A DNA stretch of 7,343 bases from assembly GCA_964471755.1 (NCBI GenBank), contig CAYYJM010000288.1, positions 1 through 7,343 of the forward strand. The letters are read 5' to 3'. A model generated the notes under the pieces. The model did not search any database, was not told the DNA's origin, and worked only from the letters and a program-made list of their open reading frames with translations. This document shows, one piece after another, positions 6,314 through 7,343 of this stretch. Source of the DNA: CAYYJM01 sp964471755. GTDB taxonomy: Bacteria > Planctomycetota > Planctomycetia > Gemmatales > Gemmataceae. Positions within the stretch are counted from its first letter, which is position 1. Each line of letters starts with the position of its first letter. The position numbers and the translations under genes were made by a program.

Positions 6314-7343
6314 ATGTCGATCGAGTCGAACCTGTCGCCCACGGTGGACGCGACGACACCCCTGGACGAGGCCGGCGCCGGCGAGTCGTCCGCCCCGCCG
6401 GGCTATGAACTGCTCGACCGTCTCGGCCTGGGCGGCATGAGCGTCGTCTATCGGGCACGCGATACGCGTCTGGGTCGCGAGGTGGCGCTGAAGTTCCTCC
6501 TGGGCGGCGACGTCGCCCGGTTGCGGACCGAGGCGGCGGCCCTGGCCCGGTTGCAGCACCCGCACATCGTCCAGGTCTTCGAGATCGGCGAACACCAGGG
6601 CCGCTCGTACCTCGCCCTGGAACTCTGTCCGGGCGGATCCCTCGAGGACCGGCTGGCGAATGGCCCGCTGCCACCGCGCGAGGCGGCCGGGATGCTGCGA
6701 ACGCTGGCCGGGGCAGTCCAGGCGGCCCACGACGCGCGCGTGCTACACCGCGATCTGAAGCCGGCGAACGTCCTGCTCGCCGGTGCCGGTCCCAAAGTGG
6801 CCGACTTTGGCCTGGCCCGTCAACTCGACCAGGCCAGCCAGTCGGCGACGGGTGCGATCGCCGGCACGCCGACCTACATGGCCCCGGAGCAGGCCCGCGG
6901 CGAGAAGGACCTCGGCCCGGCGGTCGATGTCTACGCTCTCGGAGCCATCCTGTATGCGTGCCTGACCGGCCGTCCGCCGTTCCGTTCCGCGACGGTCATG
7001 GACACCCTGTGGCAGGTGCTGCACAACGAACCGGTGCCCGTGCGTCAGTTGAACCCGAGCGTGCCGCGTGACCTGGAAACGATCGCGCTGAAGTGCCTGC
7101 ACAAGGATCCGGCCAGGCGCTATGCCAGCGCCCAGAGTCTGGCCGACGACCTGGGTCGGTTCCTGGAGAGCCGACCGATCCAGGCCCGGCCCGTGGGACT
7201 CGTCGAGCGCGGCTGGCGCTGGGTGAGGCGCAACCCGGCCGTCGCGAGCCTGGCGGTACTCGTTCTCCTCGTCCTGGCCGCAGGCATCCTCATTGCGAGC
7301 GCCTACGCGATCCAGGCCGGGAACGAGGCCCAGCGGGCGAACC
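6314..7343 (+). CDS. Transmembrane Ser/Thr protein kinase, Pkn type (3' end beyond window)
   Basis: The frame runs open from ATG 6314 to the right edge, giving 343 residues of a longer protein. After a Ser/Thr/Glu-rich leader (1-29), a complete Hanks-type kinase domain spans about 31-285: Gly-rich loop LGLGGMSVVYRA (37-48), Lys60 in VALK, the likely alpha-C Glu73, catalytic loop HRDLKPAN (145-152, Asp147), DFG at 164-166, APE at 190-192 and DVYALG (205-210). All key residues are present, so it should be active. A basic juxtamembrane stretch (GWRWVRRNPAV, 300-310) leads to one transmembrane helix at about 311-332, typical of planctomycete kinases. The final visible residues (AGNEAQRAN) look like the start of the coiled coil that usually precedes extracytoplasmic TPR or WD40 repeats, but that part is not in the window. 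GGAGG lies six bases before the start. It phosphorylates proteins on Ser/Thr; the targets are unknown. Confidence 0.96.
   Translation, partial: MSIESNLSPTVDATTPLDEAGAGESSAPPGYELLDRLGLGGMSVVYRARDTRLGREVALKFLLGGDVARLRTEAAALARLQHPHIVQVFEIGEHQGRSYLALELCPGGSLEDRLANGPLPPREAAGMLRTLAGAVQAAHDARVLHRDLKPANVLLAGAGPKVADFGLARQLDQASQSATGAIAGTPTYMAPEQARGEKDLGPAVDVYALGAILYACLTGRPPFRSATVMDTLWQVLHNEPVPVRQLNPSVPRDLETIALKCLHKDPARRYASAQSLADDLGRFLESRPIQARPVGLVERGWRWVRRNPAVASLAVLVLLVLAAGILIASAYAIQAGNEAQRAN

Noticed and set aside
5664..7102. Minus-strand open frames (5664-6674, 5888-6730, 6743-7102) over the HEAT-like and kinase genes
   Set aside because: The plus strand encodes an unmistakable kinase with all catalytic motifs and a signal-bearing helical protein, so the antisense frames are composition artefacts.

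Overview
The window looks like a chromosomal segment of a planctomycete (Planctomycetota), probably a Gemmataceae-type lineage. The inference rests on family content rather than a database match. It holds a PSCyt1/DUF1549/DUF1553 cytochrome-like protein followed by a DUF1501 protein, the start of a DUF1559-type pilin-like protein, a planctomycete-style transmembrane Ser/Thr kinase, and a small HEAT-like protein resembling the tail of planctomycete WD40 proteins. Coding DNA is strongly GC-rich. The only clearly AT-richer stretch is the first intergenic region (about 92-400).

Layout. At the left edge, on the minus strand, is the 5' end of a pilin-like secreted protein (1-91, TTG start). A 501-base divergent intergenic region follows. 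A membrane-anchored dual-specificity/tyrosine phosphatase lies on the plus strand (593-1282, TTG start). It converges on the DUF1501 gene (1275-2696, minus), and the two coding regions overlap by 8 bases. Upstream of DUF1501 on the same strand is the large PSCyt1-DUF1549-DUF1553 gene (2887-5379, minus). The 190-base gap between them carries a REP-like set of three GC-rich hairpins, including an exact 44-base direct repeat. A 209-base divergent promoter region (5380-5588) separates this pair from a plus-strand pair: a secreted HEAT-like protein (5589-6287) and, 26 bases later, a Ser/Thr kinase (6314 to beyond the right edge).

How the genes may work together. The DUF1549 and DUF1501 products are a very common planctomycete pair, both predicted to be exported (Sec-type and Tat-type signals). 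They probably act together outside the cytoplasm in an undefined redox or degradative step. The kinase and phosphatase are signalling enzymes, but nothing in the sequence shows that they act on each other. The secreted HEAT-like protein could interact with the extracytoplasmic part of the adjacent kinase; this is inference from gene order only.

I see no CRISPR array, phage, transposase, tRNA or rRNA gene. The most interesting non-coding signal is the hairpin cluster: two copies differ by compensatory base-pair changes that preserve an 8-bp stem and its loop, which points to selection on structure. No clearly new multi-gene system is visible.
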